A model generated the notes under the pieces. It worked only from the letters and a program-made list of their open reading frames with translations, was not told where the DNA came from and did no database searches. The position numbers and the translations under genes are program-made. From Pleurodeles waltl (Eukaryota > Chordata > Amphibia > Caudata > Salamandridae), in assembly GCF_031143425.1 (NCBI RefSeq), contig NC_090448.1:337645177-337709176 (forward strand): a stretch of 64,000 nucleotides of DNA, given 5' to 3'. Positions 11,961 through 23,344 of this stretch are shown piece after piece. Positions within the stretch are counted from its first letter, which is position 1. Each line of letters starts with the position of its first letter.

Positions 11961-13364
11961 AATTACTATGTTACACTGTACAGTGGATGGCTACCACCCC
12001 CATTTGTGCACCCCATGGTTATCCCCCTGTGGTGTGATATCGTCCCATCATGAGACCTTACCTGAAGCTCCAACATTGGATCCTTCAGGGGCGTCTCCGT
12101 CGCGACACCTAGGAAAAACTAAAGTAGGACAATGAAGGAAAGGCCGGTCCTAACACCCGATATTGTTTTCCAGACAGGAAGACAGCGAGAAGATGACCCG
12201 GAAGAGGGAGTCGACAGCCCTGAGGAAGACGCTAGATATAGAGAACGAACAGGAGATGCGGGAGGAGAGAAAGGAGGAGAAACACGAAGAAGGAGAGACA
12301 AGGAAGAAACCACCGATCAGAAGGAGGAACAAGAAGAAGATGGAAGGAGAGGACGAGAGGAAGGCGAGGAACAAGGACGAGTAGCAGATGGATGGAGAGG
12401 AGAGGCAGAAGAAGAGGAGTGGGACAAGTGGTTTGAAGCCGAGTCCTGGAACTCCGCCGGAGACGCCGTAGCACCCACCATGACTCTGGAGAGTCGTGGC
12501 ACCTTCGGTGAGTGACAAGGGACACAACAGGAAGAAAACGGGGGAGGGGTGATAAAGAAGACAACAACCACACTGTTTGTTGGCACTCTTTCAATGCTCT
12601 CACAGGTTGTACTAAGTGAGAGGCCACTACACCAAAAACATCTGGGGAAATTCAAGTTCTTGCCAATAGAACCAGAAAGCAGTACTACCACGAAACGCCG
12701 TGCCTTAAGGGAAGAAAACTAGAATAAGGCAGGTCTAATTGTGGATAATTTTTCTCACCTAATTTTCTTTTGGGTCACCTGAGTTTGTCTTTCCCTGGCA
12801 CTACGGAGGATTTTGTTTCAATTTGAACTCCGCTATTATAACCAAGCAGACAATATGGCATGATGGGATGCCACCCACATGGCAATGCACAGCTTGTGTC
12901 TGGTAGAGGGAAAACTTCTGATTTGACATTTGCACTTACCGTGGATATTCTCTCTTCTTCGTGAGAGCCTCCAGCAGTAGTCACCACTCCGAAAACGACA
13001 CACTTGTGAGAAAAAGAAGAAAGAAGAGAAGATTACAACATCATTCACCAAAACCCACAGACTTCAGACCCTATCCAAAATGCCCTTCCTGTGAAGACAA
13101 TCCATCAGTACATCGCTTGCTGTTTTCTGCGAAACACAGAGGTCAATAAAAAACAGCCACAATTTCTCAACATATAAAGCCTCTGAAGTTTTTTTTCCAA
13201 CCCAGTCTCCCACAACCCCATACTGTGGATTGTGTACATACATGACAGAATTCACCCCAGAAATGCTGTGGGAGAGGGCCCGTGACTCGAGTTCATACTC
13301 CTAGCATACTCTAACAGGGTAAAAGGGAGTAGATGTTTACTGTACACTACTGTAACATTGACGT
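11961..13364 (+). other. Unclassified region with a purine-rich 127-codon ORF
   Basis: The plus strand is strongly purine-rich between about 12160 and 12430. The frame 12132-12515 encodes 127 residues dominated by Glu, Arg, Asp and Gly (for example GEKGGETRRRRDKEETTD) and ends TLESRGTFGE. Other frames are also open here, as expected of a GA-rich tract. A polypurine run (GGGGGAGGGG, 12540-12549) follows. The block could be the pol-env spacer or 3' end of a decayed LTR element, but I recognise no domain and see no LTR. The rest of the interval shows nothing. Confidence 0.35.
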
Positions 13365-13372
13365 GTTTTAGC
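13365..13372. repeat. 8-bp target-site duplication GTTTTAGC (left)
   Basis: This octamer immediately precedes the TAGGGGTGGGC terminus and recurs exactly at 13874-13881 after the other terminus. Eight-base duplications are the signature of hAT transposition. Confidence 0.9.
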
Positions 13373-13873
13373 TAGGGGTGGGCAGAATATTCCTATCCGC
13401 CTGTGGAATTGCAGAATTTGGCAACTCCATGTTACAAGAGTAACACAAGTTTTCTGGCCAAATTCTGTTAAACGTCGCATGGCGGAATTATTTCTTGTGC
13501 GGGGCTCCAGTACAGTTTGGTAGTGAGCACGAGCGAAATTTGGCATCCCATAGTGCGTTTTCTGGTCACCATGAGGACATCCAGTAAGATTTTTTTAACG
13601 CGGGCAGTCGCGACTGTTCAGGGTCAGAAGGCTGTTGTTCGAGTAGAAAATCTACTCGAGCGGCAGCAAAAACAACTCAGGTGACTACGTCCTCTGCCAC
13701 TCTGCGTGGTGCATTTTGTGCTGATGTTTTCGTGCAGAGCACAATACAGGCCCTAAATCACGGGGCAACATGCCTATTTCTGGTGTTGGTGAAGCTTGGT
13801 GGAATTTGCAGAGTTTTAATGTAACTATGCATAGTTTTGCAGAGTCAAATTCTGCAGGTTCCGCTCACCCTTA
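13373..13873. mobile_element. Non-autonomous hAT element, 501 bp, complete
   Basis: The termini are imperfect inverted repeats: TAGGGGTGGGCAGAA at the left and, read from the right end inward, TAAGGGTGAGCGGAACCTGC. Both ends abut the exact 8-bp duplication GTTTTAGC, which fixes the boundaries to the base. The interior has no transposase; it holds several AGAATTT/GCAGAATTTG pieces echoing the termini and a perfect internal hairpin TCGAGTAGA-AAA-TCTACTCGA near 13640. Movement must have depended on an hAT transposase supplied elsewhere. The intact duplication and limited terminal divergence suggest moderate age. Confidence 0.9.
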
Positions 13874-13881
13874 GTTTTAGC

Positions 13882-15050
13882 AAATAAGATGATGATAACC
13901 ACAGATAAGCCCTTTATGTTTATACTTGAACTAGTACAAGGCTCGAACTATGTGGTTGCTCGGGAAGAGGACTTACCCACCTGGTAAATGAGTTCAGTGC
14001 GCACAAAAGTGCCTGCAATAATGTTGAGACTCTACTGTATTTGACTATGTTGGTGAGCAACAACCTGCACGTTATTTCATGTTTTTGTGTTAAAAATGCG
14101 AAAAGTAACATAGAAGCAGTTCTGGCACTCACCAAACCTCTAGAGACCAATCCACATACCTGGGTGAAGTTAATGACCCTACTCTCCAGACGGAAATAAC
14201 CTGACCTCTTGACCCAGAAGGCAGGGACGTTCTCAAAGATAGGCAACTTAGCAGGGATTAGTCATCCGGTTGAAACCAGGAAGCTTTGGCAGATCAAAGG
14301 TCAGCCTTAACTCTGACCATTCAGGATGCTCCCATTCATGGTCCTTCTAGACTTTTTGACACCAAGCCTAGCAGGAGGGAGAAGCAGTTTTTCCCTTGAC
14401 AGAGGGGAAGAGACCTCATAGGAGAGTGATTTTAGAAATAGCCAGAGACCTTCCTGGTAGAAGCAGGGTTCAGTTGCCTTGAATTTAGGATCCAGGAGGA
14501 TTCACAGTAAAGCAAAGAGGAAGCACTGCAAAAGGAGGTTGGCAGAGGGAGAGAAGGTAAATGGGATTTGGTGGGGTAAATTCTCTATTCACTCACTAGT
14601 GCACAAGGTAATACTAGCACCTCATTACTACCTCCTTGGAATATTCCTTGTCATGGGAATAAGGACATCTGAAGCAGAAGACCCTCCTTAAAGAAAGAAG
14701 ACTTCTAACTTTTTCCTGGAACCTTGGGACTGGAACTGCTCTCCAATGTCAGGCTTTTGCCCACTATTTGTTTGTCCCAGTGACACAAAAGCAGAAGGAT
14801 TCTCAACTTCAACAAAGCCCAGCTGACCCCAGAACACTAGAAGCTGCAGGTGGCGAGACACCTAGTATCAAAATGCCTACTCTGAGGATCTGAAGGCTCC
14901 AGGAGTTACCAGAATTAACTTTACCTGGCCTGATTGTGAGTTTGACGAATGGTACTCCATTCATAAGGGGGTGGTGGAGGCCATTCCTTCCTTCATCTTG
15001 AAGGACTACTGCCCACTTAATTTAGAGATTACTGTTGGTGCAGAGTCATG
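13882..15050. other. Unclassified DNA
   Basis: Nothing supportable seen. Open frames at 13920-14246 (-) and 14479-14691 (+) have no motif and no partner feature. Confidence 0.45.
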
Positions 15051-15052
15051 TC

Positions 15053-15310
15053 TACATTGAAAGGAACCCCTGTCACAGTGGTCCTTTCAATGTACAAAAT
15101 GTTTGGTGAATGCCTGGCATCAGTTGTGATGGCTGTTCACCAAACTTTTTCAATGTTTTTGTTTTTAAGAAAAAAACTCCCAAAGTCGGAGTTTGATTTA
15201 GAAAAACTAATGACCTTCACACACTGGGAGCATTCTCACAGGTTGTGGGGGTCAGCTTTTTTCCTGTCCTGCACTGTCAGCTTTTTCCTGGCACTGATGG
15301 ACAGGAAATA
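15053..15310. other. Cluster of three hairpins
   Basis: Hairpin 1 has perfect 13-bp arms, TACATTGAAAGGA at 15053-15065 and its complement at 15082-15094. Hairpin 2 pairs GTTTGGTGAA (15101-15110) with TTCACCAAAC (15136-15145) and closes inside with CATCA-GTTG-TGATG, giving a nearly continuous ~45-nt stem-loop; flanking AAAA/TTTT extends it. Hairpin 3 pairs TTTCCTGTCC (about 15257) with GGACAGGAAA (about 15299). The cluster could be a foldback element or structured RNA; no terminal repeats frame it and I cannot assign it. Confidence 0.55.
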
Positions 15311-15349
15311 AAGACATTAGATTGCCCACACTCAATAGGAAAAAAAACT

Positions 15350-17235
15350 TGGGATTAACTTGATTTTTGGAATGTGGGTAGCTGCACCCAGGGTTCGTTG
15401 GGGTTCATGGCTGTCAGCCGACCCCAGGCCCAAAAACTGCACAAATACTGCATCCTCCATTGAAGCTCCCTCCATCAAAAACATTACATGGTGATTAGTG
15501 TCTGGATCTTTCTTCAAATCCATGAAAAACCCACACTTTTCACACTAAGGCAACCCAGGAGAACAAAGATGTTAGATGTGGGTTAAGCCTTAAAATGGAT
15601 TTGTTCTTGTGTGAGATAGACTGAAGGGAACAACCATGCTTTTAAGAATCAAATTGCTAAATGTCTGACAAATGTCATGTTTAGCCATTCTCCTGGCAGC
15701 CGAGCAGGGTGAGGTAAGTTAGTGATAGAATCATAAATGAGTAAATCTTACAGCCCAAGGTGATACCTGTGCCCAAATACAAGTACTTTAACCGGCATTT
15801 CACTTTCATTCGGTTTTGAAATATCTCAAAAACATGGCTTCCAGTTTATCGCCTGTGGGCACGCCAAACACAGATATATGTGGTACTCAACACTCGAGAG
15901 ACCCAGGGGAATATAAATGTAGGTCATTCCTTGGCAGGGATGTGCTCCTGCATGAGGGAGATTTGAGGAAAAGACCATGTTTTGGAAAAAATTGCTAAAA
16001 ATCTGAAGTGTTCTCTGGGCCAGCCAGTTAGAGAAAGAGAGGTCTGAGAACGAGTGAAACAAACCTTTGGCAGTGTCGATGATAAAAATATTTTCTTGTG
16101 GTAGAAACATGAACTTCAAGATTGACACCTGCAACCAAGGGCAGGTACAGTGATCTTACCTTTTGTTTCATTTGCTTTCAACATGCCTTGAATGCAGTGC
16201 ACCCTTTATCGCCTGATGGCACCCTAAACAAATAGAAACCTCCTAAATGTCTAGTACCCCACACTGAGGAGACCCAGGGGGGAGCAGAAGATGGTTGGCT
16301 CTAAGAGGCATATGTTCTTGGTCAAAGCATTCTGAAGGGAATTTTAATGCTTTGGAAAAAATACTGAAAATCTGACAAACTTAATTTTCAACTCGTTCTC
16401 TAGGCAATCTAATCAGTACCATGGAGGTCTGGCACCCAGCAACATAAACCTTAGCGTGTATCGACAGTGAACATTCATGATTGAGGTAGAATTCTATACA
16501 GGCCAGGAGCTCTAACTGCAAATTAAGAAAATATGTTCTAAACTGACATTTCGCTTTAATTTGCTTTTGAAATTTTCTGAAGGCACTGTACCCAGTGTAT
16601 CACTTGTAGACGCCCAGAATCCATAGCAAAATCCATATGTGCCTGGTACCGTCATTGACACGAGGCATAGAGCAACATAGATGTGGGTAAGTCCTTGGAA
16701 GGGATATTTTCAGGCATGAGGGGGATCAGGGACATTGCCATCTTTTGGAAAAAATGCCAAAAATCTACTAAGCATTGAGTTGAGCTTGTTCGCCTCACCA
16801 TCCAATCATGGTGAAGGATGTTGCACCGAACAACAGAATTCTTAGGATGTGTATATATTAAAAAATATTAATCGGTTTCCATATGGCTCATAAATTATAT
16901 CTGCAAATAAAAAACAGGTACAATCTGGCATTTCTCTTTCAGATGCTTTCCAAATTTTAGGAATGCATAGCGTTCAGTTTATCAGCTGTGACCATCCCAA
17001 ACCCATAAATTACCCATACATGTCTGCTAGCTCTACTCTCAGTAGACCCAGGAGAACCAGATGTGGAACAAGCCTAGAAGCGATGTGTTTTTGTATGAGG
17101 GAGGTTGGGGAGACACCATATTTTGGAGAAATATAAATATCGGAAACCTGACAAATGTCATTTTACCAACATTCTCCAGACCACGTACCCTGATGCCTGA
17201 ACTGCATCACATGATTCCTCGTGCTAAATAAAATG
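15350..17235. repeat. Diverged ~350-395-bp satellite, about five units
   Basis: A landmark (CCCAGGRGAA-type phrase, then AGATGTGGGT, a TTGGAAGGGAT-like phrase, TGCTCCTGCATGAGGG, then TTTTGGAAAAAATTGCTAAA and AATCTGACAAA) recurs near 15553, 15902, 16272, 16662 and 17046, with spacings of 349, 370, 390 and 384 bp. Units also share a CTTTATCGCCTGTGGGCAC-type segment before the landmark. Identity between units looks low, so the array is old. Short frames inside it are not conserved between units. Confidence 0.75.
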
Positions 17236-18170
17236 AAAAAATAGACATCCTTTATACTTTCCATTTAGTCCTGACTTGTATATAAGTCATCAAATCAAAG
17301 TGCATCATAAACAGAGATTCTGACTAAATTTAGTGGTCTGCGCTATACTCCATAATGATTGCATAGACTACATTCCCTAGGAAAACCAAGATGGATTTGG
17401 TATTGCAGCACTCCGGACATTCAGTGCAATATTTCTTTACTTAGTGTTTAAGGATATAGGCTTGCCCATTTAAAAAATGCAATTAAAAAATGAAATGATA
17501 TCCACATTTTGTATTCTATCTTTAGGGGGCAATGAAATATTGTTGTGGGGAGTTGGCACCAAAACATAGCTCTACATATGCTAAAAAACATATAGTTTGT
17601 ATGTCTGCACAAAAACACCAAAAAAGTCTAGGTGTTTGAACAACCTACCACTATTTTGTAATTTAAAAAAAGATTTCCGGCACATAGGTGTGCACACATT
17701 CAAGCAATTAAATGATTAAAGACACAATTTTGATCTTCTCAATCATATAACCATTGCAGATGGTCTTCTTGGAACAATATGAAGACTTGGTAAGCTCCTG
17801 GAGAAGCAATTCTGTTTTCCCATCCCTGCTCTTTGTGGTTAGTGCAGTTCAGCCATAGAATCAAGCCAATAAGTGTGAACGTTGTATTGAAGAAATGCTC
17901 TTCAAGAACCCTTGGTTTCCAGAAATGCAGTTAAGAATTTAGCCACCCCCCTCTCATGGTGAGGCTTCACAATCTATATTTTAGCTTTTCTACATAATTA
18001 ATTGCAATTTGCATGCATTTTAGGTAAAAAAAATATCCAAGTTAAATCCATTGGTAAAACAGTATTCTCTGAAAGCATCTTCAGCATTCTCTTGAAAACG
18101 ATTCAATATTCTATGGGGGTAAAAATAAATTTGGCTTTTTAACCGAGAGGACAGTGAAGCAGTGAAAATT
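17236..18170. other. Unclassified DNA interrupting the satellite
   Basis: The satellite phrases stop here and return near 18800. I see no termini or coding motif in this piece. Confidence 0.4.
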
Positions 18171-18500
18171 AATGATATGATAAAATGGAAGTCTCTTTTT
18201 CAGTAAAGAAAAACTGTGAAAAAAACGTTTTAGATAAACATAGCCTGTACCTAATAACAAGTAGTTTGGGCACCTTAGTTTTGGACTTTGGTTTAGGTAA
18301 GGCAGTGAATACACTCCCAACCCTCACATTTAAGGAATTAGTCAACAGGTCTTTGCCTCTCTTATCAGCCCGCTGTTTAAAATCATATAAGATAGAAAAC
18401 AAGTCAAAAAAAGTCCCACCACTTAGCATCGCCACAGTTCTACCAGTACCTCGCATTGGTGGGCCTATTGTAAGGGACAGGAATAGGTCAAAGATGTAAG
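18171..18500. repeat. Duplicated ~190-bp segment, copy A, with open reading frame
   Basis: Positions about 18220-18403 match 19385-19562 at roughly 80% by eye. Both stay open on the + strand: copy A reads LYLITSSLGTLVLDF then LPTLTFKELVNRSLPLLSA, copy B reads LYLIISTLCTLVLDF then LPTLASGKSIKRFLTLASA. The opposite strand is also open in part (GVYSLPYLNQSPKL versus GVHTLPYQNRSPKL), so coding strand and even coding status are undecided. I do not recognise the protein. Confidence 0.5.
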
Positions 18501-18789
18501 TGTGAGGTCAGTGTAGAGTCAATGTGGTCCTCACAAGGTCAAAGCTTTGGCCTGTTCCTGTTCCCGACAATAGGCTGCCCCACACATGGGGTTATGGTTT
18601 GTATCAGAAGCATGAGACTGTGGAATGGTTAGACATTTGTCTTTGCCATTAGGTCAGGAGTTTTTTTGTCATAGAAAATTAAAGAAACTGTGATTTTTGT
18701 TACATGACGTTTGTAAATTGGAAAGGATTCTGGGTATTAACATTTGATGGCATTCAAGCAAGCCATATCATAGTGGAGGACTCTAGATT

Positions 18790-19377
18790 GCTAGTTTTCA
18801 GACATGTCCAAGAAGGCAGGCGTTCCTGGCTGTCATCAAGCTTCGTATGGACACCTCCCTCCATCAAAAACATGATCTGGTGATTAGTATTTGGATCTTT
18901 GCTCAAATCCACACAAAACCCATAGAACACAGATATGGGTCAAGCTTTGGAAGGGACTTGTGCTTGTGTGAGACAAACTCTAGGGGATAACCCTGTTTTT
19001 GAGGAATACATTGCTGAAAATCTAACAAACATCATGTTCAGCTGTAATCCTGACCAGTGGATCATGGTGAAGAAAGTCTAACACCCAGTGATCGAACTGT
19101 GACTAGAAATATGTGTAAATATTACAAAGTTGTGGTTTTGTGTGGTTTATATACAGTCCCGGAGTCAGACCTGTTACGAAAAATCAAGTACTCTTGTTAA
19201 GCATTTAATTTTCATTTGATTTCGAAATATCCCAAATGCATAGCATCGAATGTATTCCCTTTGGGCACTCCACACCCATGGAAAATCAGATTTTTAGGGT
19301 TCTCCACACTCAAGAAAACCAGGGGAATATGGATGTAGGTCATTCTTGGCAGGGATATGCTCCTGCATGTCCCCTCT
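18790..19377. repeat. Satellite units resumed; duplicate of 15400-15960
   Basis: CTCCCTCCATCAAAAACAT, TGGTGATTAGT and TTGGATCTTTGCTCAAATCC recur here in the order found at about 15465-15520. The segment 19210-19377 likewise matches 15795-15965, including CCAGGGGAATATRRATGTAG and TGCTCCTGCATG. A higher-order duplication of at least one and a half units spaced about 3.4 kb apart is the simplest reading. Confidence 0.65.
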
Positions 19378-19565
19378 GTGAAGAAAGCGATTTAGATAAA
19401 CTTCGCCTTTACCTAATAATAAGTACTTTGTGTACTTTAGTTTTGGACTTCTGTTCTGGTAAGGTAGTGTATGCACTCCCAACCCTTGCATCAGGGAAAT
19501 CAATCAAGAGGTTTTTGACGCTGGCGTCTGCCCACTCTCTGAAATTCTATAAAACTGAATAAAGG
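19378..19565. repeat. Duplicated ~190-bp segment, copy B
   Basis: This is the second copy of the segment at 18171-18500. It abuts the satellite unit directly at GCTCCTGCATG, and its open frame ends in a TAA at about 19562, whereas copy A continues for about 30 more codons. Confidence 0.5.
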
Positions 19566-22107
19566 TCAGAATTATAATATACTACGTTTCCTTATTTTTC
19601 ATTACACTGCAGCGTTTAGTTACAATCAAAGCAGATTTTGTTAATCTGAATTTAGTTGATCTGATTACAGCCAACTTTAATCCTATCTACAAATGTGAAT
19701 CAACACTGATGCCACACTATATAGTGAATACTATGTTTACACCTAAGTTAATTACCACTAATCTGAAAAGATTAGCTAGTTTTACTATTGGATGAAATGC
19801 TTACAAAGTATAGTTCTCTAAAACTATACACGTAATAACCGATTTTGTAACAAATGTTATAAGCAATCAGTGACATAGAGAGATTGATATAAAGCTCTAT
19901 CGCACATGAATAAGTAAAAGATACACTTTGCAAATACTTTGCAAAAAAATTCTTAGAGGAAGTCAAAACATTAGGACTAATAGAACCAGCCTGGTAAAAG
20001 TGTTAGAAAATATATCGATAGTGAAAATAAATAATGCACCTGTAAATTGAGCTAACAGATAATGAGTAAAGTCCCTTAGTGGTCCAATTGAAGTTTATGG
20101 AAACATGAGATAGCCCAAGCACAGCTAGCAGAATGGCTCACCCTAAAATGAACAATCGGAATAGATTACCCAACATCAAACCCATGAGCCTCTCATTGTA
20201 CATTAGTGTAAGAATAAAAGTTATCATGTGAGAAAGCTGTGCCACACTGCCTCATTTGACTTTTTTCGTTTTTGCAATGTTTATCGGTGGACTCAAAAAT
20301 GTGTGGTGATAACTGGGGGTGATCCAAGTTATTGTGCAGCATTTACATGCAGACTATGCTGGCTCTGGGTGCAAAGAAATTGTTCTACCACCTACATAAG
20401 GGTGGTTATGGCATACTCAAAGAAGGACATTTAAAAACTCGGATGTTGGTTGGAGGTTATTCTGTATATTCACAGACAAACCATTCCACCTGAATTCTGG
20501 GCATGTTATGCCAGTAACTCCCTTGGAAGATTCCTCCAATCTCATATAACTAATGTTATTAATTTCCTCCTTCATATGCCGTACACTGTGTGTTGTGTAT
20601 GGCATGTTATTCATGTGGTTGGGTGACTGTTCAGAAGGCACAGTGTGAAAGTGATGCCAGCAGAAAATATAGTTTCCCTTTCATCTTGTCAATTTTGTTC
20701 ATTGTTTTGCATTCTGATGTCTCCATGCTTTTGTCCCAGAGTCCCTTTAGAAGCCTGGTGAGCAGAGGGAATATTCTTCTACTTCCCCACCAAACCCACA
20801 CGAGGCCAGCATCAGCAGATGAGCTTCTAAAGTATTCTATCACAATATGATGAGGGAAAGTATTACTCATACCCAGCTGTTTAGAGGATGGGAAGTTGGT
20901 GGCCTATTAGACGAGTTCAGAGGCATAGGCCTTTTCACATATAACCTTTGAGGCACCAAATTGTAAATTTGTTCCTCTCCATGTTGCCTTCTTTTAGGCG
21001 ATATCTATCCGTGAAATGCTTTTTAATGAGTCACGACACATCACTTATCTGCCAAATCTACCTCTGCCAAGCTTCTCCTATCACCTGACCCGTCCTAGCA
21101 ACCATCATCCCTTTTCTGAGGTATTCAGTGTGTATTACACATTTTATTGACTATTTGGTATCAGCCCTTTCTCGCTGGTCTGCAATAGCCAGCAGACGTT
21201 TTCAGAAGATGCATTCTGCCCAGTTTGGAACAACGAATAAATTTTATAGGAAGCCTGAACAACATCTTTCTTTTCACAAAGACTCCAAAGCATGGTACTT
21301 ACTAGCGCTATCAATCCAATAGATGTGCCTTGTTTCTACTAAAGAAGTAGAGTTTGTACAGTACTTTGCAATTTTACAATTTCTGGACAGGTAGGACGGG
21401 TAGGATCATGACAGGGTCTACAAGGAGCAAGGCCATATCTGTGGAAACAAGGATCTTGCAACTGTCAGAAAATGACATAAGAATTGCTGAAGCACCCAAG
21501 AGACTGATAACTGCACAGTGCTTTTCAAAGGTTCCACAAAAGGGCCTTTGCATTTCCCTAACCCATTCTGCACCACCCCTTTACACGTGATAGCCTGTTT
21601 TTGATTGGACCCTAATCTTGTTTACCAGTTTCTCAAAAAAACAATTTCTTGGGTCAGAATTCTGCTCATTTTGGGTAGCAGGCTCTGTAATAATTAGGGG
21701 TTTAGATCTTTCTCCTCAGATGTTGGTTCAACAGACACAAACCAACTTAGTTATACAGCCTTTCTTCCAGACATCCTTGCTGCTTTATAGCAGTATGATA
21801 AGTTATACAATTTTCATAACACCTCTTTCCAAATGAAGGATAAAGCAAACTACAGTACACAACGACATTTGAGCATACCCAAACCAATATCCATGGGATA
21901 ACATTAACCTCAGAACCATGGCTATTTGTACCTTAATGCCTAACACTGTTGGCGCTATAAATGCACTTTAGGTTGTATCTCATCCTTTGACGATTCTAGG
22001 GTTCTCTGTTTTGTGCAATGTTTCTATTTTATTTGCCATACTTTGCTAATTTTTGTTTAAAAGCTCACTTGTTTATCTACAAGGGTTTAGATAAGAGTAG
22101 ACACTGA
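19566..22107. other. Unclassified AT-rich DNA
   Basis: Nothing supportable seen on either strand. Short frames at 20228-20434, 20590-20850 and 21128-21322 lack motifs. Confidence 0.45.
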
Positions 22108-22276
22108 GGGCCTGATTAAGCTATTGGAAGACAGGATACTCCATCAAACGGCGATGGATATCTCATCTGCCGAAGTCTAAATCCCATTATGTCCTAAGGG
22201 ATTTAGATTTCGACAGACAGGATATCTCTCACCGTTGCAACGGAGAAACCTGTCCGCCAATATCTAAATCAGGCCC
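22108..22276. mobile_element. 169-bp foldback element (GGGCCTGATTTA family)
   Basis: The element is one long interrupted palindrome. The left end GGGCCTGATTAAGCTATTGG faces TATCTAAATCAGGCCC at the right; internally, ACAGGATACTCCATCAAACG and GATGGATATCTCATCTG are matched by GACAGGATATCTCTC and AACGGAGAAACCTGTCC, and the centre is a near-perfect GTCTAAATCCC/GGGATTTAGAT hairpin. There is no coding capacity. Flanking bases (CTGAG left, CCGAG right) may be a 5-bp duplication with one change, but the palindromic ends leave the size ambiguous. Confidence 0.75.
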
Positions 22277-22881
22277 CGAGTTTATCAAATGTGATTTCCC
22301 GTATCATACAGTGCTTGAGTTCCACACCTATTTCACCTTCTTGTGCAAAACGTGAATGCTTACTGCCACAATCTATAAGCCCTGGGACGGAGTGACAAAC
22401 AACAGGACCCAACATGGATACTGCACAGCACAGTAATCAATGATTACCTGAGCAAACAGAGAAAAAAATGAGAGTGGGCATCAGTGACAAAAAAATAACT
22501 CAATTCACCTGGAATTACTAGAAACAAATAATTACAGATGGGAAATGTAATTTGCATGTGCAAACGCCTTACATCCAAATACAATGTAGTGCATAATACT
22601 TTCATTTCTACTATATTGTCTCTACTGAATAATAATGTTTAGACTGCTTTTTGCACACAAACACAGGCACAAGTGCATACATGTGTGAGCATGCACACAT
22701 GCCCATGTGGCCAACAAATTTCACATCTTGAGATGATCCATAGTTCAATACACTCATTCTAGTGCCCCAAAGGTTAGCCAGCTATAGAAATGAATGCCTA
22801 GCACAACCACTGCAACCCTCAATGCCCACAAGACAGGCACACATTTTAACATGAGACAGACAGACAGGTGTTCATACACAC

Positions 22882-22918
<37 letters not shown>

Positions 22919-23340
22919 AACATACATGAGCATAACTACACAAGCCAAAGAACATATGGGTATGCATTGAAATTTCCATGTCAGGCCTTCATCCTTCGTG
23001 GCCAAAAACCTCTGCATCCATTCAAACAAACACACCTTTAATATCAGACTGCGACTGACGTCCCCATGGACACATTAAAATGGGAAACGCCTAATGATAC
23101 TCTTGCAAACAGCTCTCATATAAATGGAGACAGAAGGGCTACTGAACATTGTGCAATATTCACAAATAAATGACATGACAATGGGAGTTGCCAAGACATT
23201 GTCCTTGCATCAATTATCTAATTAAGATGACCCTCCACACAACTCCTAATCACTGTAGTGCCCCAAGCATGGATAATGGACAATCTGGGGACGTAGGCAT
23301 CCTGATGAAAACCATAGCCAAACAAATACCCTAATGATAA
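22277..23340. other. Unclassified DNA with a (CA)n microsatellite
   Basis: The only clear feature is the dinucleotide tract listed separately. No genes were recognised. Confidence 0.45.
22883..22916. repeat. (AC)n microsatellite, about 17 repeats
   Basis: An uninterrupted AC/CA run of about 34 bases. The antisense frame through it (poly-Val-Cys) is an artefact. Confidence 0.95.
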
Positions 23341-23344
23341 TGAC

